Source of the DNA: Bacteroidales bacterium
GTDB taxonomy: Bacteria > Bacteroidota > Bacteroidia > Bacteroidales > UBA7332
Assembly: GCA_028687995.1 (NCBI GenBank)
Contig: JAQTZA010000002.1
Coordinates: 186,001 to 250,000, forward strand
Length of the DNA stretch: 64,000 nt
Reading direction: 5' to 3'
A program made the position numbers and the translations under genes. Positions 38,491-47,792 of this stretch are shown here, in pieces (the stretch's first letter is position 1; each line of letters opens with the position of its first letter). Under the pieces are notes generated by a model. That model saw only the letters and a list, made by a program, of their open reading frames with translations. It did no database searches and had not been told where the DNA came from.

Positions 38491-40329
38491 TTATTGTTGA
38501 TTTATTGGCAATTCAATAAAAAAGGTAGTACCAATACCTTCGTCAACTTGAAAATAGATAATACCCTTGTGTTTGTGTATTATTTGTTTTGAAATATCCA
38601 ATCCCATACCAGTTCCAATTCCTTTAGGTTTTGTTGTGAAATAGGGCTCAAAGATGCGTTCACCAATTTCTTTGGGAATTCCACCTCCCGAGTCTTTGAA
38701 AGAAATTATAATCGTTTCGGCATCTTTTTGTTTGATACCGATTTCTAACGTGCCCATTTCGCCCATCGCTTGAATGGCATTTGTAATGATATTGGTCCAA
38801 ACTTGGCACAATTCGTCTTGCCGACAATAGATGCTCGGAACGCTATCGAATTGAGTTGACACTTCAATTTTTTGATGTTTAAGTGAGTTCGCAGTGAGAA
38901 TGAGAACTGTTTCTATTGTTTCGGAAAGATTAGTCGCTTCGAAATCCCCGGCTCTGTTTTTGTAGATATAGCTTTTTAAGGCACGTACTACTTTTGAAGC
39001 TTTGTCAACCGATACTGCGATGTTATTTGAGTTTCTTTTGAGCGAGAATATTACTTTTAAAACTTGAAGCAGTCTTTGCGAGTGAGGGTATTGAAGGAGC
39101 TCTAAGAAATTTTCGTTTGGTTCATCTATTCGCAGTGATACAAGCGTATCTGCAATTATAGAGGCATTGGCTATATTGTGTTTCTCAAATAGTTCGGTCA
39201 AATCTCTTTTTTTCTGGCGTTCCTCTCGTGAAAAAACTGATATATCTCTCGAATCGGATTTATTGATGAGTTTAAAGAGCCAATTTATCTCTTCTGCAGT
39301 AGCATTGTTGAATAGCCAAGGTAGATCGACGTTGATTTTCTCTACAATCTCACTGATGTTTGATGCACTTGCATTTATGGCGCCGAGTGGTGTGTTAATT
39401 TCGTGTGCCACGCCTCCAATAAGAGAACCGAGGGCAGCCATTTTTTCGGCAAATACAAGTTTGTTTTGTGTTTTTGAAAGTTCTTCTAATGTATCTTCTA
39501 ATTTAGCATTTTTCAAGAAAAGTTGTGCATTCAATATGCGAGCTTTTTCTTGTGCCATCTTTAAATCTGTTATGTCTTTCGAAATTCCGTAAGTTCCGAT
39601 AATGTTCCCAGATTCGTCTCTGAAAGGAGCTTTGGTCGAAGACACGTAACCTATTTTGCCATTGTGAAGCGTTACTTTTTCTTCAATCGAAATTGATTCA
39701 CCGGTTTCGATGATTCTCTGTTCATCATTGAACGCCAAAGTTGCATGTTCATCGGTGAAAAAATCGAAATCATTTTTACCAATTATCTCTTCAAGAGATT
39801 TGCAGCCTACGTATTCAACTTGAAATTTACTTGCCAATAAAAAACGGCTATCGCGGTCTTTAAAATATATATTTATAGGAATTTCGTCTAGTAGCGTTTG
39901 TAGAAAGGCAATTTGATTTTTGTTGTGTTCTTCCGATTTCAGTCGTTCGCGAATGTCTTTCACTCGTTTGAGTACAAAATTTGGATTACCTTCGGAGTCT
40001 CGAAATAGGATAGCAGTAACTTCTACTGGAATGATGTCGCCACTTCTGATCAATCGGGATGCAATGTATTTTGTATCAGATTTATCCCCGGAAATTAATT
40101 CGGCGATATGGGCTAATTCTGTTTCATAATCGGCTTTCGATGTAAATAATGAATTTGGCCGATGACGGGTTTCCTCCTCGTTATACCCTATCAGATTGGC
40201 ATAAGCGTCATTCATTCGAATGATTTGTCCATTCATATCTACCATCAACTCGCCAGTGCTGGAGTTTTTGAGCAGAAGGTCGAAAATGGCATCGTAGTTG
40301 AATTCGTTCATGGTGGTTTTTCGATTCAT
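38491..40329 (-). CDS. PAS-domain sensor histidine kinase
   Basis: A 612-residue cytoplasmic kinase. Two PAS domains are readable (about 12-130, with GELMVDMNGQIIRMNDAYAN, and about 140-255, with RDSRFLLASKFQVEYVG and a PAC-like end GNIIGTYGISKDITD). A coiled coil leads to the HisKA region: H309 in GSLIGGVAHEINTPLGAI. An unusual insertion of about 100 residues follows before the ATPase (N box IITNAIQAM, G1 DSGGGIP, G2 GTGMGLDISKQI). No membrane span is present, so it senses an internal signal. Start ATG 40329; the ATG six codons later is equally possible. A TAAATTTG-type word at 40411-40404 is the likely -7 box. Confidence 0.9.
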   Translation of the reverse strand: MNRKTTMNEFNYDAIFDLLLKNSSTGELMVDMNGQIIRMNDAYANLIGYNEEETRHRPNSLFTSKADYETELAHIAELISGDKSDTKYIASRLIRSGDIIPVEVTAILFRDSEGNPNFVLKRVKDIRERLKSEEHNKNQIAFLQTLLDEIPINIYFKDRDSRFLLASKFQVEYVGCKSLEEIIGKNDFDFFTDEHATLAFNDEQRIIETGESISIEEKVTLHNGKIGYVSSTKAPFRDESGNIIGTYGISKDITDLKMAQEKARILNAQLFLKNAKLEDTLEELSKTQNKLVFAEKMAALGSLIGGVAHEINTPLGAINASASNISEIVEKINVDLPWLFNNATAEEINWLFKLINKSDSRDISVFSREERQKKRDLTELFEKHNIANASIIADTLVSLRIDEPNENFLELLQYPHSQRLLQVLKVIFSLKRNSNNIAVSVDKASKVVRALKSYIYKNRAGDFEATNLSETIETVLILTANSLKHQKIEVSTQFDSVPSIYCRQDELCQVWTNIITNAIQAMGEMGTLEIGIKQKDAETIIISFKDSGGGIPKEIGERIFEPYFTTKPKGIGTGMGLDISKQIIHKHKGIIYFQVDEGIGTTFFIELPINQQ

Positions 40330-40539
40330 TCCAGAGAAAATGTAGGTGAATTTTAACTTTTCAGTTAAAGCGATGTAAAAATAGAGATATTAATTTGGGT
40401 GGGCAAATTTATTGTCAATGAATTACTTGAAGCGAAAGATTTATATTCCAACAATAAAAATATTCATTTTGTGAATTAATTTTCACACAATCTGTGCTGC
40501 TCTTTTCTTTTTTTATCATTTTTGAAAACACAATTGGTG

Positions 40540-40547
40540 TATCTTTG
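40540..40547 (+). promoter_or_regulatory. -7 element (TATCTTTG) before the Lnb-like gene
   Basis: A perfect TAnnTTTG word 29 bases before ATG 40577. Confidence 0.5.
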
Positions 40548-40576
40548 TCCTCTTTGGATAATTAAACGTACGTTGT

Positions 40577-41755
40577 ATGAAGAAAATAGTTGTTGGTTTG
40601 TTCCTTTTGCTTGTGTCGAGTTCGATCTGGGCTTCTCCAACATTGAGCGAACAGGCGCACATCAGTCTGCTTACTTATTCTCGTACCAACGAAGTGCATG
40701 CCATGTATGGTCACACGGCTGTACGTGTAAAAGATCCAGTGAATGGTTTCGATATGATATTTAATTATGGCATGTTCGATTTCAGTAGCGACGATTTTGT
40801 CTATCGTTTTGTAAAAGGAGAAACAGACTACATTCTTGGCATCAGCAATTTTGAATACCTCACCATCGAGTGCTATATGCGAAATATGAGCGTAGAAGAG
40901 CAAATCTACAATCTGACGCCAAAGGAAAAACAACGAGTTTTTGATTTTTTGATGACCAACGCCGAACCTCAAAATCGGGTGTATCGATATAATTTTCTGT
41001 ATGATAATTGTGCCACTCGACCACGCATCGTAATAGAGAATAATGTGGATGGAAAAGTGGTATATAAAGATTCTATTCCAACCAAAACGTTTCGTGAACT
41101 TATTCACGATTGTACGATTGGCAATGCGTGGCTTCGGTTTGGAATTGATTTGGTGTTGGGCAGTCCGCTTGATCAGAAAACAACTTATCTAGAACAGATG
41201 TTTCTGCCAAAATACATGGAGGACGGATATAGTCGTGCCGTGATTATTGATTCGGCAGGAGTGGTGCGAAATTTGGTTTCGCCAGCAATACAAATTATTC
41301 CGCAGCAAACACCTACCGATGTGTCGGAAAATGCCTATACATCTCCAACTGTTGTTGGGCTCTTGGTGATGATTTTTCTTTTCGCAATCAGTTTTTTGGG
41401 TTATAAACAAGGACGATTCTTTTGGAACATTGACTTTGTTTTGTTCCTGATTTTTGGTTTGGCAGGATTGCTGGTCTTTTTTATGACATTCTTTTCTACA
41501 CATCCAGCCACACATCCAAATTATTTGCTATTTGTCTTACATCCAGTGCATTTACTATTTGCGTTTACTCTTTTATTTCCCACTTTAAGGCAGAAAATAA
41601 CGTACTATCATTTGTTGAATACCGCAGTTTTGGCACTCTTTTTGGTTTTGGTACGCTTTTTGCCACAACAATTTCCGACGGCAATGATTTATCTGACTTT
41701 CGCACTGTTTTTCAGATCTTTATTCCAAACGCTCCGACTATTAAAACGTAATTAA
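40577..41755 (+). CDS. Lnb-like (DUF4105) membrane protein
   Basis: A 392-residue protein with a signal peptide (cut near ASP21), a periplasmic DUF4105/Lnb N-terminal domain, and four or five membrane spans in the last 135 residues. The domain holds the paired conserved motifs HAMYGHTAVRV (H46) and FLYDNCATRPR (C145), the expected His and Cys of an NlpC/P60-like thiol transferase. Lnb proteins acylate the N-terminus of lipoproteins by transamidation in some Gram-positives, and related Bacteroidota proteins may do the same; activity here is inferred. The next gene starts on its last base (TAATG overlap), so the two are translationally coupled. Confidence 0.82.
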   Translation: MKKIVVGLFLLLVSSSIWASPTLSEQAHISLLTYSRTNEVHAMYGHTAVRVKDPVNGFDMIFNYGMFDFSSDDFVYRFVKGETDYILGISNFEYLTIECYMRNMSVEEQIYNLTPKEKQRVFDFLMTNAEPQNRVYRYNFLYDNCATRPRIVIENNVDGKVVYKDSIPTKTFRELIHDCTIGNAWLRFGIDLVLGSPLDQKTTYLEQMFLPKYMEDGYSRAVIIDSAGVVRNLVSPAIQIIPQQTPTDVSENAYTSPTVVGLLVMIFLFAISFLGYKQGRFFWNIDFVLFLIFGLAGLLVFFMTFFSTHPATHPNYLLFVLHPVHLLFAFTLLFPTLRQKITYYHLLNTAVLALFLVLVRFLPQQFPTAMIYLTFALFFRSLFQTLRLLKRN

Positions 41756-43335
41756 TGAAGAAACTTCTCACATCCATTTTGGCAGTACTCTCTACCACCG
41801 TAGCGTTGCAAGCGCAGCGTGCTGTGGAGTCGCCCAAATTGGTCGTAGGAATTGTTATTGATCAGTTGCGAGGTGATTATTTGAATCAGTTTTACGAGCT
41901 ATTTGGCGAGGGTGGATTCAAGCGACTGATGAGGGATGGAGCCTATTTTCACGATACAAAATTTGATTTTCCGAAAGTAGATCAAGCCTCGGCGATTGCT
42001 ACCATTTATTCTGGTGCAAATCCATGGTACAATGGAATTATCGGACTTCATCGTTTCGATAGAGAGAAGAAAAAGGCGATTTCATCGTTGCTCGACCCTT
42101 CTTATATGGGTAATTTTACGGATGAAACCGTATCACCACGTCCGCTTTTGGTATCGACTATCACCGATGAACTGAAAGAGGCAACCGATGGATTTGGTAC
42201 CATTTTTTCGTTTGCACCTGATTACGAAGCCGCACTTCTCGCCGGAGGTCATGCTGCTGATGGTGCCTTTTGGATTGATAATCGAAATCGTAAATGGGCC
42301 ACTTCGACCTATTTCCCCAATATTCCTTTCTATTTTGAATTGGAGAATTCGAAAAAATCGCTTGCTGATCGAATGGAATCGATGGTGTGGAAGCCGTTGA
42401 ATGCTCCAACCTCTTATCGTTTCATCCCATATCAACAAAAAGATTTTGGATTTGCTTATCCGTTTAAAAGAACCCGTGATAATCTTCTTTCTTTCAAAAC
42501 CAGCGGGTTAATCAACGAAGAGGTGAATCGCATGGTGTTGATGTTTTTCGATAACGAGACATTTGGCAAACATACTTTCCCCGATTTTCTTACTTTAACG
42601 CTTTATGCGGGTGCGTTTCAAAACAAGGAGCGCAATAGTCACGTAGTGGAGATGCAAGATCTTTATCTTCGACTCGACAAACAATTGGAACTGCTACTCA
42701 ATAGAATAGACGCATCTGTTGGATTAAAAAATGCCCTTGTTTTTGTATCATCGACTGGTTATTTTGAGGAAAATGGATATGTTCCCGAAAAATTAAATAT
42801 TCCGACTGGAACCTTTTACGTCAATCGAGCTACAGCACTGCTTAATATGTATTTGATGTCTATTTATGGACACGAAAATTGGGTAACCGGTTATTATAAT
42901 CATGAAATCTTTCTGAACAAAAAGTTAATTGAAGACAAACGTCTTGATTTAAGAGAGTTTGAAGAAAAGGCAGCTGACTTTATGATTCAGATGAGTGGTG
43001 TTCAGGATGTTATTACTTCGTATAGTTTGTTGCATAATCGTTCGAACAATCAGATTGAAGAGGCACGCAACGGATTTCATCGTAAATTATCAGGCGATTT
43101 ATTAATCGAACTTCAACCCGATTGGCAAGAGTCGAACGAAGACTCTAAGATTGAACAACCTCGAGTAAACAAAACAGCCATATTATCTCCACTTTTCTTT
43201 TTTGGAAATGGCATTAAGCCCATTCAAGTGCGTCGTCAGGTAAAAGCAACAGAGATTGCGCCTACGGTTGCCTATTTCCTCCGTATTCGTGCGCCGAGTG
43301 CATGCTCAGCTACCATCTTACCTGAATTTCAATAA
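41755..43335 (+). CDS. Alkaline-phosphatase-superfamily protein lacking active-site residues
   Basis: A 526-residue exported protein (signal peptide to about A20) with the alkaline-phosphatase / nucleotide-pyrophosphatase fold. D36 in VVGIVIDQLRGDYL matches the first metal ligand, and KATEIAPTVAYFLRIRAPSA matches the conserved C-terminal block. However, the nucleophile segment reads FPKVDQASAIATIYSG with no Thr/Ser at the catalytic place. The usual STDYVGH ligand segment is LTLYAGAFQNKERN, and the usual ADHG is VSSTGYFEENG. Four or more metal ligands appear lost, so it is probably a pseudoenzyme with a binding role. It is coupled to the Lnb-like gene by a one-base overlap and lies upstream of secA. 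Confidence 0.8.
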   Translation: MKKLLTSILAVLSTTVALQAQRAVESPKLVVGIVIDQLRGDYLNQFYELFGEGGFKRLMRDGAYFHDTKFDFPKVDQASAIATIYSGANPWYNGIIGLHRFDREKKKAISSLLDPSYMGNFTDETVSPRPLLVSTITDELKEATDGFGTIFSFAPDYEAALLAGGHAADGAFWIDNRNRKWATSTYFPNIPFYFELENSKKSLADRMESMVWKPLNAPTSYRFIPYQQKDFGFAYPFKRTRDNLLSFKTSGLINEEVNRMVLMFFDNETFGKHTFPDFLTLTLYAGAFQNKERNSHVVEMQDLYLRLDKQLELLLNRIDASVGLKNALVFVSSTGYFEENGYVPEKLNIPTGTFYVNRATALLNMYLMSIYGHENWVTGYYNHEIFLNKKLIEDKRLDLREFEEKAADFMIQMSGVQDVITSYSLLHNRSNNQIEEARNGFHRKLSGDLLIELQPDWQESNEDSKIEQPRVNKTAILSPLFFFGNGIKPIQVRRQVKATEIAPTVAYFLRIRAPSACSATILPEFQ

Positions 43336-43395
43336 TTCAAACACTTTTTAATTCGGATATTCGAGTGCTAAAGTAGATAAATCATATTTTTAGCG

Positions 43396-43403
43396 TATTT
43401 TTG
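43396..43403 (+). promoter_or_regulatory. -7 element (TATTTTTG) of secA
   Basis: A TAnnTTTG word 90 bases before the secA ATG at 43493; no clear TTG box. Confidence 0.4.
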
Positions 43404-43492
43404 TCCGGCAAAATTTTTACTCCTCCACCTTCTATTTATTGAATGCTTTGGAGAGAGTTTTATATACTGAATTTATAAACATATAACATATT

Positions 43493-46400
43493 ATGGGATT
43501 TAATGATTTTTTGAAAAACCTACTCGGAAACAAATCAAAACGTGATTTGAAGGAGATAGACCCTTATGTATTCAAAATCAAAGCAATATATCCAGAGATT
43601 GAGCGATTGACTAATGATGAATTGCGTGCAAGATCAGCTGCCATTATGCAACAATTGCAAGATTGTATTGCGGATGAAAAGGCGCAAATTGCAACTCTAA
43701 AGTTGACCATCGAAGCCACAGAGTTGGATGAGCGTGAGAAAGCTTGGAATGAAGTTGATAATCTTGAAAAACAGGCGAGAGACCGTCAAGAGAAAGAGCT
43801 GGAAGAGGTTCTGCCAGAAGTATTCTCTATAGTGAAAGAGACTGCTCGTCGTTTTACCGAAAATGAGACGATTACCGTTACTGCTACACAATTTGATCGA
43901 GATTTAGCAGCGTCTCACGATTTTGTCGTTATCGAAGGTGATAAAGCGATCTTTAAGAAAAGATGGTTAGCCGGTGGAACAGAAATTAGCTGGGACATGA
44001 CACATTACGATTGTCAGCTGTTTGGTGGTGTAGTATTGCACAAAGGTAAAATCGCCGAAATGGCAACTGGTGAAGGAAAAACGTTGGTCGCCACATTGCC
44101 TGTATTCCTCAATGCATTGACCCGAAACGGAGTTCACTTGGTGACCGTAAATGACTATTTGGCAAAACGTGACTCGGAATGGATGGGGCCACTCTATATG
44201 TTTCATGGATTGAGTGTCGATTGTATCGACCGTCATCAACCGAATTCGGATGCACGTCGCAAAGCCTACGAAGCAGACATCACTTTTGGAACAAATAATG
44301 AATTTGGATTCGACTATTTGCGCGATAATATGGCGAATAGCCCCGAAGATTTGGTGCAACGCAAACACAACTATGCAATTGTGGATGAGGTCGATTCGGT
44401 GTTGATTGATGATGCCCGTACACCTTTGATTATCTCAGGTCCAATACCGAAAGGGGAGGATCAACTTTTTGAGCAACTTTGCCCACGAGTTGAGAAATTG
44501 GTGAATGAACAACGTACTTTTTGCACAAAATTATTGGCAGAAGCACGCCAGAAAATGGCTTCAGCTGACGAAAAAGAGCGTGAAGAAGGTGTATTACTTT
44601 TGTTCCGTTCATACAAAGGGTTACCTAAAAATAAACCATTGATTAAGTTCCTCAGCGAACCAGGTATCAAGGTGCAAATGATGAAAACGGAAGAGTATTA
44701 TATGCAAGATAGCAACCGCAATCTGCACATTGCTACCGATCCACTTTTCTTTGTTATTGATGAAAAGAACAACAGCATTGACCTTACTGATAAAGGTATT
44801 GACGCTCTGACTGGAAATTCTGAAGATCCACAATTCTTTGTATTGCCTGATATTGGAGCAGTCATTGCTGATATGGAGCAATCAAATTTGACGGAAGAAC
44901 AAAAGCAGGTTCAAAAAGATGAGATGATTCAGAATTACTCTATTAAATCGGAACGTGTGCATACGATCAATCAGCTGTTGAAGGCGTATACATTGTTCGA
45001 AAAAGATGATGAGTATGTGGTAATCGATAATAAAGTCAAAATCGTTGACGAACAGACTGGTCGTATCATGGAAGGTCGTCGTTACTCCGATGGTTTGCAC
45101 CAAGCGATTGAGGCTAAAGAGCGTGTGACGATCGAAGCCGCTACTCAGACATTTGCTACTATCACGTTGCAAAACTATTTCCGGATGTACAAAAAACTGT
45201 CGGGTATGACTGGTACAGCAGAAACGGAAGCTGGCGAGTTGTGGGACATCTACAAATTGGATGTGGTAACGATTCCAACCAATAGACCTATCTCTAGAAG
45301 TGATATGAACGATCGTGTATATCGCACGAAACGCGAAAAATATACGGCTGTTATCGATGATATCGTGAAACTGGTAGAAGCAGGTCGTCCTGTATTGGTC
45401 GGTACTACTTCGGTGGAAATTTCGGAATTATTGAGCAAGATGCTAGCAATGCGAAAAATTAAACACAACGTATTGAATGCTAAGTTGCACCAACGTGAAG
45501 CCGATATTGTAGCACAAGCTGGTCAGTCGGGTACAGTAACCATTGCTACCAACATGGCAGGTCGTGGTACCGATATCAAGCTCTCTGCTGAGGTAAAAGC
45601 CGCTGGTGGTTTAGCAATCATTGGTACAGAGCGTCACGAATCTCGTCGGGTTGACCGTCAGCTGCGTGGTCGTGCAGGTCGTCAAGGAGATCCAGGATCG
45701 TCTATATTCTACGTTTCTTTGGAAGATGATTTGATGCGTCTATTCGGTGCCGAGCGTATTTCGGGCATTATGGATCGCTTGAAATTCGAAGAGGGTGAAA
45801 TGATTGAGCACAGCATGATTTCGAAATCTATCGAACGTGCTCAGAAAAAAGTAGAAGAAAACAACTTTGGTATTCGTAAAAACCTGCTCGAATACGATGA
45901 TGTAATGAATACACAACGGGAGGTGATTTACACCAAACGTCGTCACGCTTTGATGGGCGAGCGCATCAGTCTGGATATCATGAACATGATGTACGATGCA
46001 TCTAAAATCATTGTGAACGAAGGTCGCGATGCGGGCGATTTCGAAGGCTTGAGAATGGAAGTTTTCAGGGTCTTTGCTATCGAGACGCCGTTCGATTTCG
46101 AAACGTTTAAATCAGAAAAAGAGGAAAACCTGATTGATAAACTCTATCACGCAGTGGTGGATGCATTCAAACGTAAAGCTGAAAAATTGGCACAAGTTGC
46201 GCATCCAGTAATCAAAGATGTGTACGAAAAACAAGGTTCAATGTATGAAAATATATTGATTCCTGTGACAGATGGAACTCGGATGTACAATATTTCTTGT
46301 AATCTGAAGGCTGCTTACGAAACGGAATCGAAAGAGATTCTGAAAGCGTTCCAGAAGTCAATAATGCTACACACTATTGATGAAGCATGGAAAGAGCATT

Positions 46401-46789
46401 TACGCGAAATGGACGAACTTCGTCAATCGGTGCGAAATGCGAGCTACGAGCAAAAAGATCCGCTATTGATCTACAAACTCGAATCTTTTGGATTATTCAA
46501 AGCAATGGTTGATGTAGTGAATCGTAAAACAATTAGCGTATTGATGCGTGGACAAATTCCAGTACGAGAACAGGAACCTATTCGTCAAGCTGTTCCTGAA
46601 AAAAAACAAGATTTCAGCAAATACCGTACAGAAAAAGATGAATACGGCCAACCGGCGGCTTCGAGTCAGCGACCACAAGAGCGTCGATTAGAACCAGTTC
46701 GTGTAGAAAAGAAGGTTGGAAGAAATGACCTTTGTCCATGTGGTAGTGGTCAGAAATTCAAAAACTGCCATGGTAAAGGACAGGATTAA
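43493..46789 (+). CDS. secA: Preprotein translocase ATPase SecA
   Basis: A 1098-residue motor that drives unfolded preproteins through SecYEG. Walker A is in [14 protein letters not shown] (near 200), Walker B in [20 protein letters not shown], and motif VI in [16 protein letters not shown]. The C-terminus carries the SEC-C zinc site [20 protein letters not shown], which in other SecA proteins binds SecB or ribosomes. It is longer than E. coli SecA (901 residues) because of insertions in the first nucleotide-binding and preprotein-crosslinking regions, as usual in Bacteroidota. A perfect 13-bp terminator follows. Confidence 0.97.
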   Translation: MGFNDFLKNLLGNKSKRDLKEIDPYVFKIKAIYPEIERLTNDELRARSAAIMQQLQDCIADEKAQIATLKLTIEATELDEREKAWNEVDNLEKQARDRQEKELEEVLPEVFSIVKETARRFTENETITVTATQFDRDLAASHDFVVIEGDKAIFKKRWLAGGTEISWDMTHYDCQLFGGVVLHKGKIAEMATGEGKTLVATLPVFLNALTRNGVHLVTVNDYLAKRDSEWMGPLYMFHGLSVDCIDRHQPNSDARRKAYEADITFGTNNEFGFDYLRDNMANSPEDLVQRKHNYAIVDEVDSVLIDDARTPLIISGPIPKGEDQLFEQLCPRVEKLVNEQRTFCTKLLAEARQKMASADEKEREEGVLLLFRSYKGLPKNKPLIKFLSEPGIKVQMMKTEEYYMQDSNRNLHIATDPLFFVIDEKNNSIDLTDKGIDALTGNSEDPQFFVLPDIGAVIADMEQSNLTEEQKQVQKDEMIQNYSIKSERVHTINQLLKAYTLFEKDDEYVVIDNKVKIVDEQTGRIMEGRRYSDGLHQAIEAKERVTIEAATQTFATITLQNYFRMYKKLSGMTGTAETEAGELWDIYKLDVVTIPTNRPISRSDMNDRVYRTKREKYTAVIDDIVKLVEAGRPVLVGTTSVEISELLSKMLAMRKIKHNVLNAKLHQREADIVAQAGQSGTVTIATNMAGRGTDIKLSAEVKAAGGLAIIGTERHESRRVDRQLRGRAGRQGDPGSSIFYVSLEDDLMRLFGAERISGIMDRLKFEEGEMIEHSMISKSIERAQKKVEENNFGIRKNLLEYDDVMNTQREVIYTKRRHALMGERISLDIMNMMYDASKIIVNEGRDAGDFEGLRMEVFRVFAIETPFDFETFKSEKEENLIDKLYHAVVDAFKRKAEKLAQVAHPVIKDVYEKQGSMYENILIPVTDGTRMYNISCNLKAAYETESKEILKAFQKSIMLHTIDEAWKEHLREMDELRQSVRNASYEQKDPLLIYKLESFGLFKAMVDVVNRKTISVLMRGQIPVREQEPIRQAVPEKKQDFSKYRTEKDEYGQPAASSQRPQERRLEPVRVEKKVGRNDLCPCGSGQKFKNCHGKGQD

Positions 46790-46810
46790 GTTCTGAGTGA
46801 CATAAAACTA

Positions 46811-46843
46811 AAAAACGGTGCAATGAGAGTTGCACCGTTTTTT
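46811..46843. terminator. Terminator of secA
   Basis: AAAAACGGTGCAA (46811-46823) pairs with TTGCACCGTTTTT (46830-46842); also usable by the convergent bactofilin gene. Confidence 0.88.
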
Positions 46844-46865
46844 GTTTTGGCTATCTTGCAAATTT

Positions 46866-47216
46866 TTATTCTCCTTTTGCAATCATTACACAATTGCCCG
46901 AAAGAAAAGCGGGTGGTTCAACTGAAAGTGTGTGCATCTCTACATTTCCGTGGATTTTGGCTGAGGCTTTAATCGAAAGAAGGTCTTTCACCTGAATATT
47001 TCCGGTTACATTTCCGAGTATTTCAGCACTTTCTGCTGAGATATCTCCTGTTACGGTTGCTTTGGGCCCGACGACTACTTTGCCAGTGCAACTCACATGG
47101 CCATCGATCATTCCATCAATTCTTAGGTCGGCTTCAGCGTTTATATCACCTTTAATTGAGGTGCCAAATGCAATGGTATTGTGTGAGCCTCCAGTAGAAA
47201 AAAATTCTTTTGACAT
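46866..47216 (-). CDS. Bactofilin (polymer-forming cytoskeletal protein)
   Basis: A 116-residue protein made of one bactofilin right-handed beta-helix: repeating six-residue turns such as GTSIKGDINAEADLRIDG, HVSCTGKVVVGPKATVTG and DISAESAEILGNVTGNIQV. Bactofilins polymerise without nucleotides into filaments or sheets on the membrane and often position cell-wall enzymes. The short N-terminus (MSKEFFSTGGSHNTIAFG) could hold the membrane-targeting segment. Bactofilin genes often lie beside M23 peptidase genes; here the nearest neighbours are secA and folB. Confidence 0.92.
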   Translation of the reverse strand: MSKEFFSTGGSHNTIAFGTSIKGDINAEADLRIDGMIDGHVSCTGKVVVGPKATVTGDISAESAEILGNVTGNIQVKDLLSIKASAKIHGNVEMHTLSVEPPAFLSGNCVMIAKGE

Positions 47217-47238
47217 AACGATAGATGGTTTTAGGTGA

Positions 47239-47267
47239 TTGGTTTGCGCTTGAATTGATTAATTTTG
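47239..47267 (+). promoter_or_regulatory. Bacteroidota-type promoter of folB
   Basis: TTG at 47239-47241, 18-base spacer, TAATTTTG at 47260-47267. Confidence 0.5.
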
Positions 47268-47337
47268 CACCGTAAATATAGGAATTTTTTGAATAACTGA
47301 ATAACTGATCCGCTGAGTTTTGAAAGCTTCTTTGATA

Positions 47338-47694
47338 ATGAAAACAACCATAAGAATAGATAATATAAAATTTTATGCTTATCACGGTGTGATGGAGCAG
47401 GAGCAAATTGTTGGTAATCAATTCAGTGTGTCAGTGACATTGGAGGCGGATGTTCTTGAAGCTACATTGACTGATGAACTGAGTCAAACAATCTCTTACG
47501 CCGATGTTTGTAACGTGATTAAAATAGAGATGGCAATACCGTCGAAGTTGCTCGAACATGTTACTGGACGAATATATCGTCAACTTAAAATTTCATTTCC
47601 GCAAATCACGCGACTCGATGTGAGTGTCTATAAATACAATCCGCCCGGATGTGGCGAAACCGAGCGAGCGGGTGTTACATTGAGTGATTGGTGA
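47338..47694 (+). CDS. folB: Dihydroneopterin aldolase
   Basis: A 118-residue enzyme of folate synthesis that converts 7,8-dihydroneopterin to 6-hydroxymethyl-dihydropterin and glycolaldehyde. The family motifs are present: FYAYHGVMEQEQIVGNQF with the catalytic region YHGV and E at the pterin-binding strand, ISYADVCNVIK, and LLEHVTGRIY. The C-terminal segment VYKYNPPGCGETERAGV is typical. A TTG at 47320 is in frame, but ATG 47338 fits the conserved start (MKTTIRIDNIKFYAYHG). No other folate gene is adjacent. Confidence 0.92.
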   Translation: MKTTIRIDNIKFYAYHGVMEQEQIVGNQFSVSVTLEADVLEATLTDELSQTISYADVCNVIKIEMAIPSKLLEHVTGRIYRQLKISFPQITRLDVSVYKYNPPGCGETERAGVTLSDW

Positions 47695-47757
47695 AGCTTT
47701 TCGCCTTTCGACAAGTTATTTTAAGAGTTATTCTGCCCCAAAATTCTGTGAAAATTG

Positions 47758-47765
47758 TAGTTTTG
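47758..47765 (+). promoter_or_regulatory. -7 element (TAGTTTTG) of the lptD-like gene
   Basis: A TAnnTTTG word 27 bases before ATG 47793. Confidence 0.4.
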
Positions 47766-47792
47766 CACCCAAATGTACTTCTGCGAAGCTAA

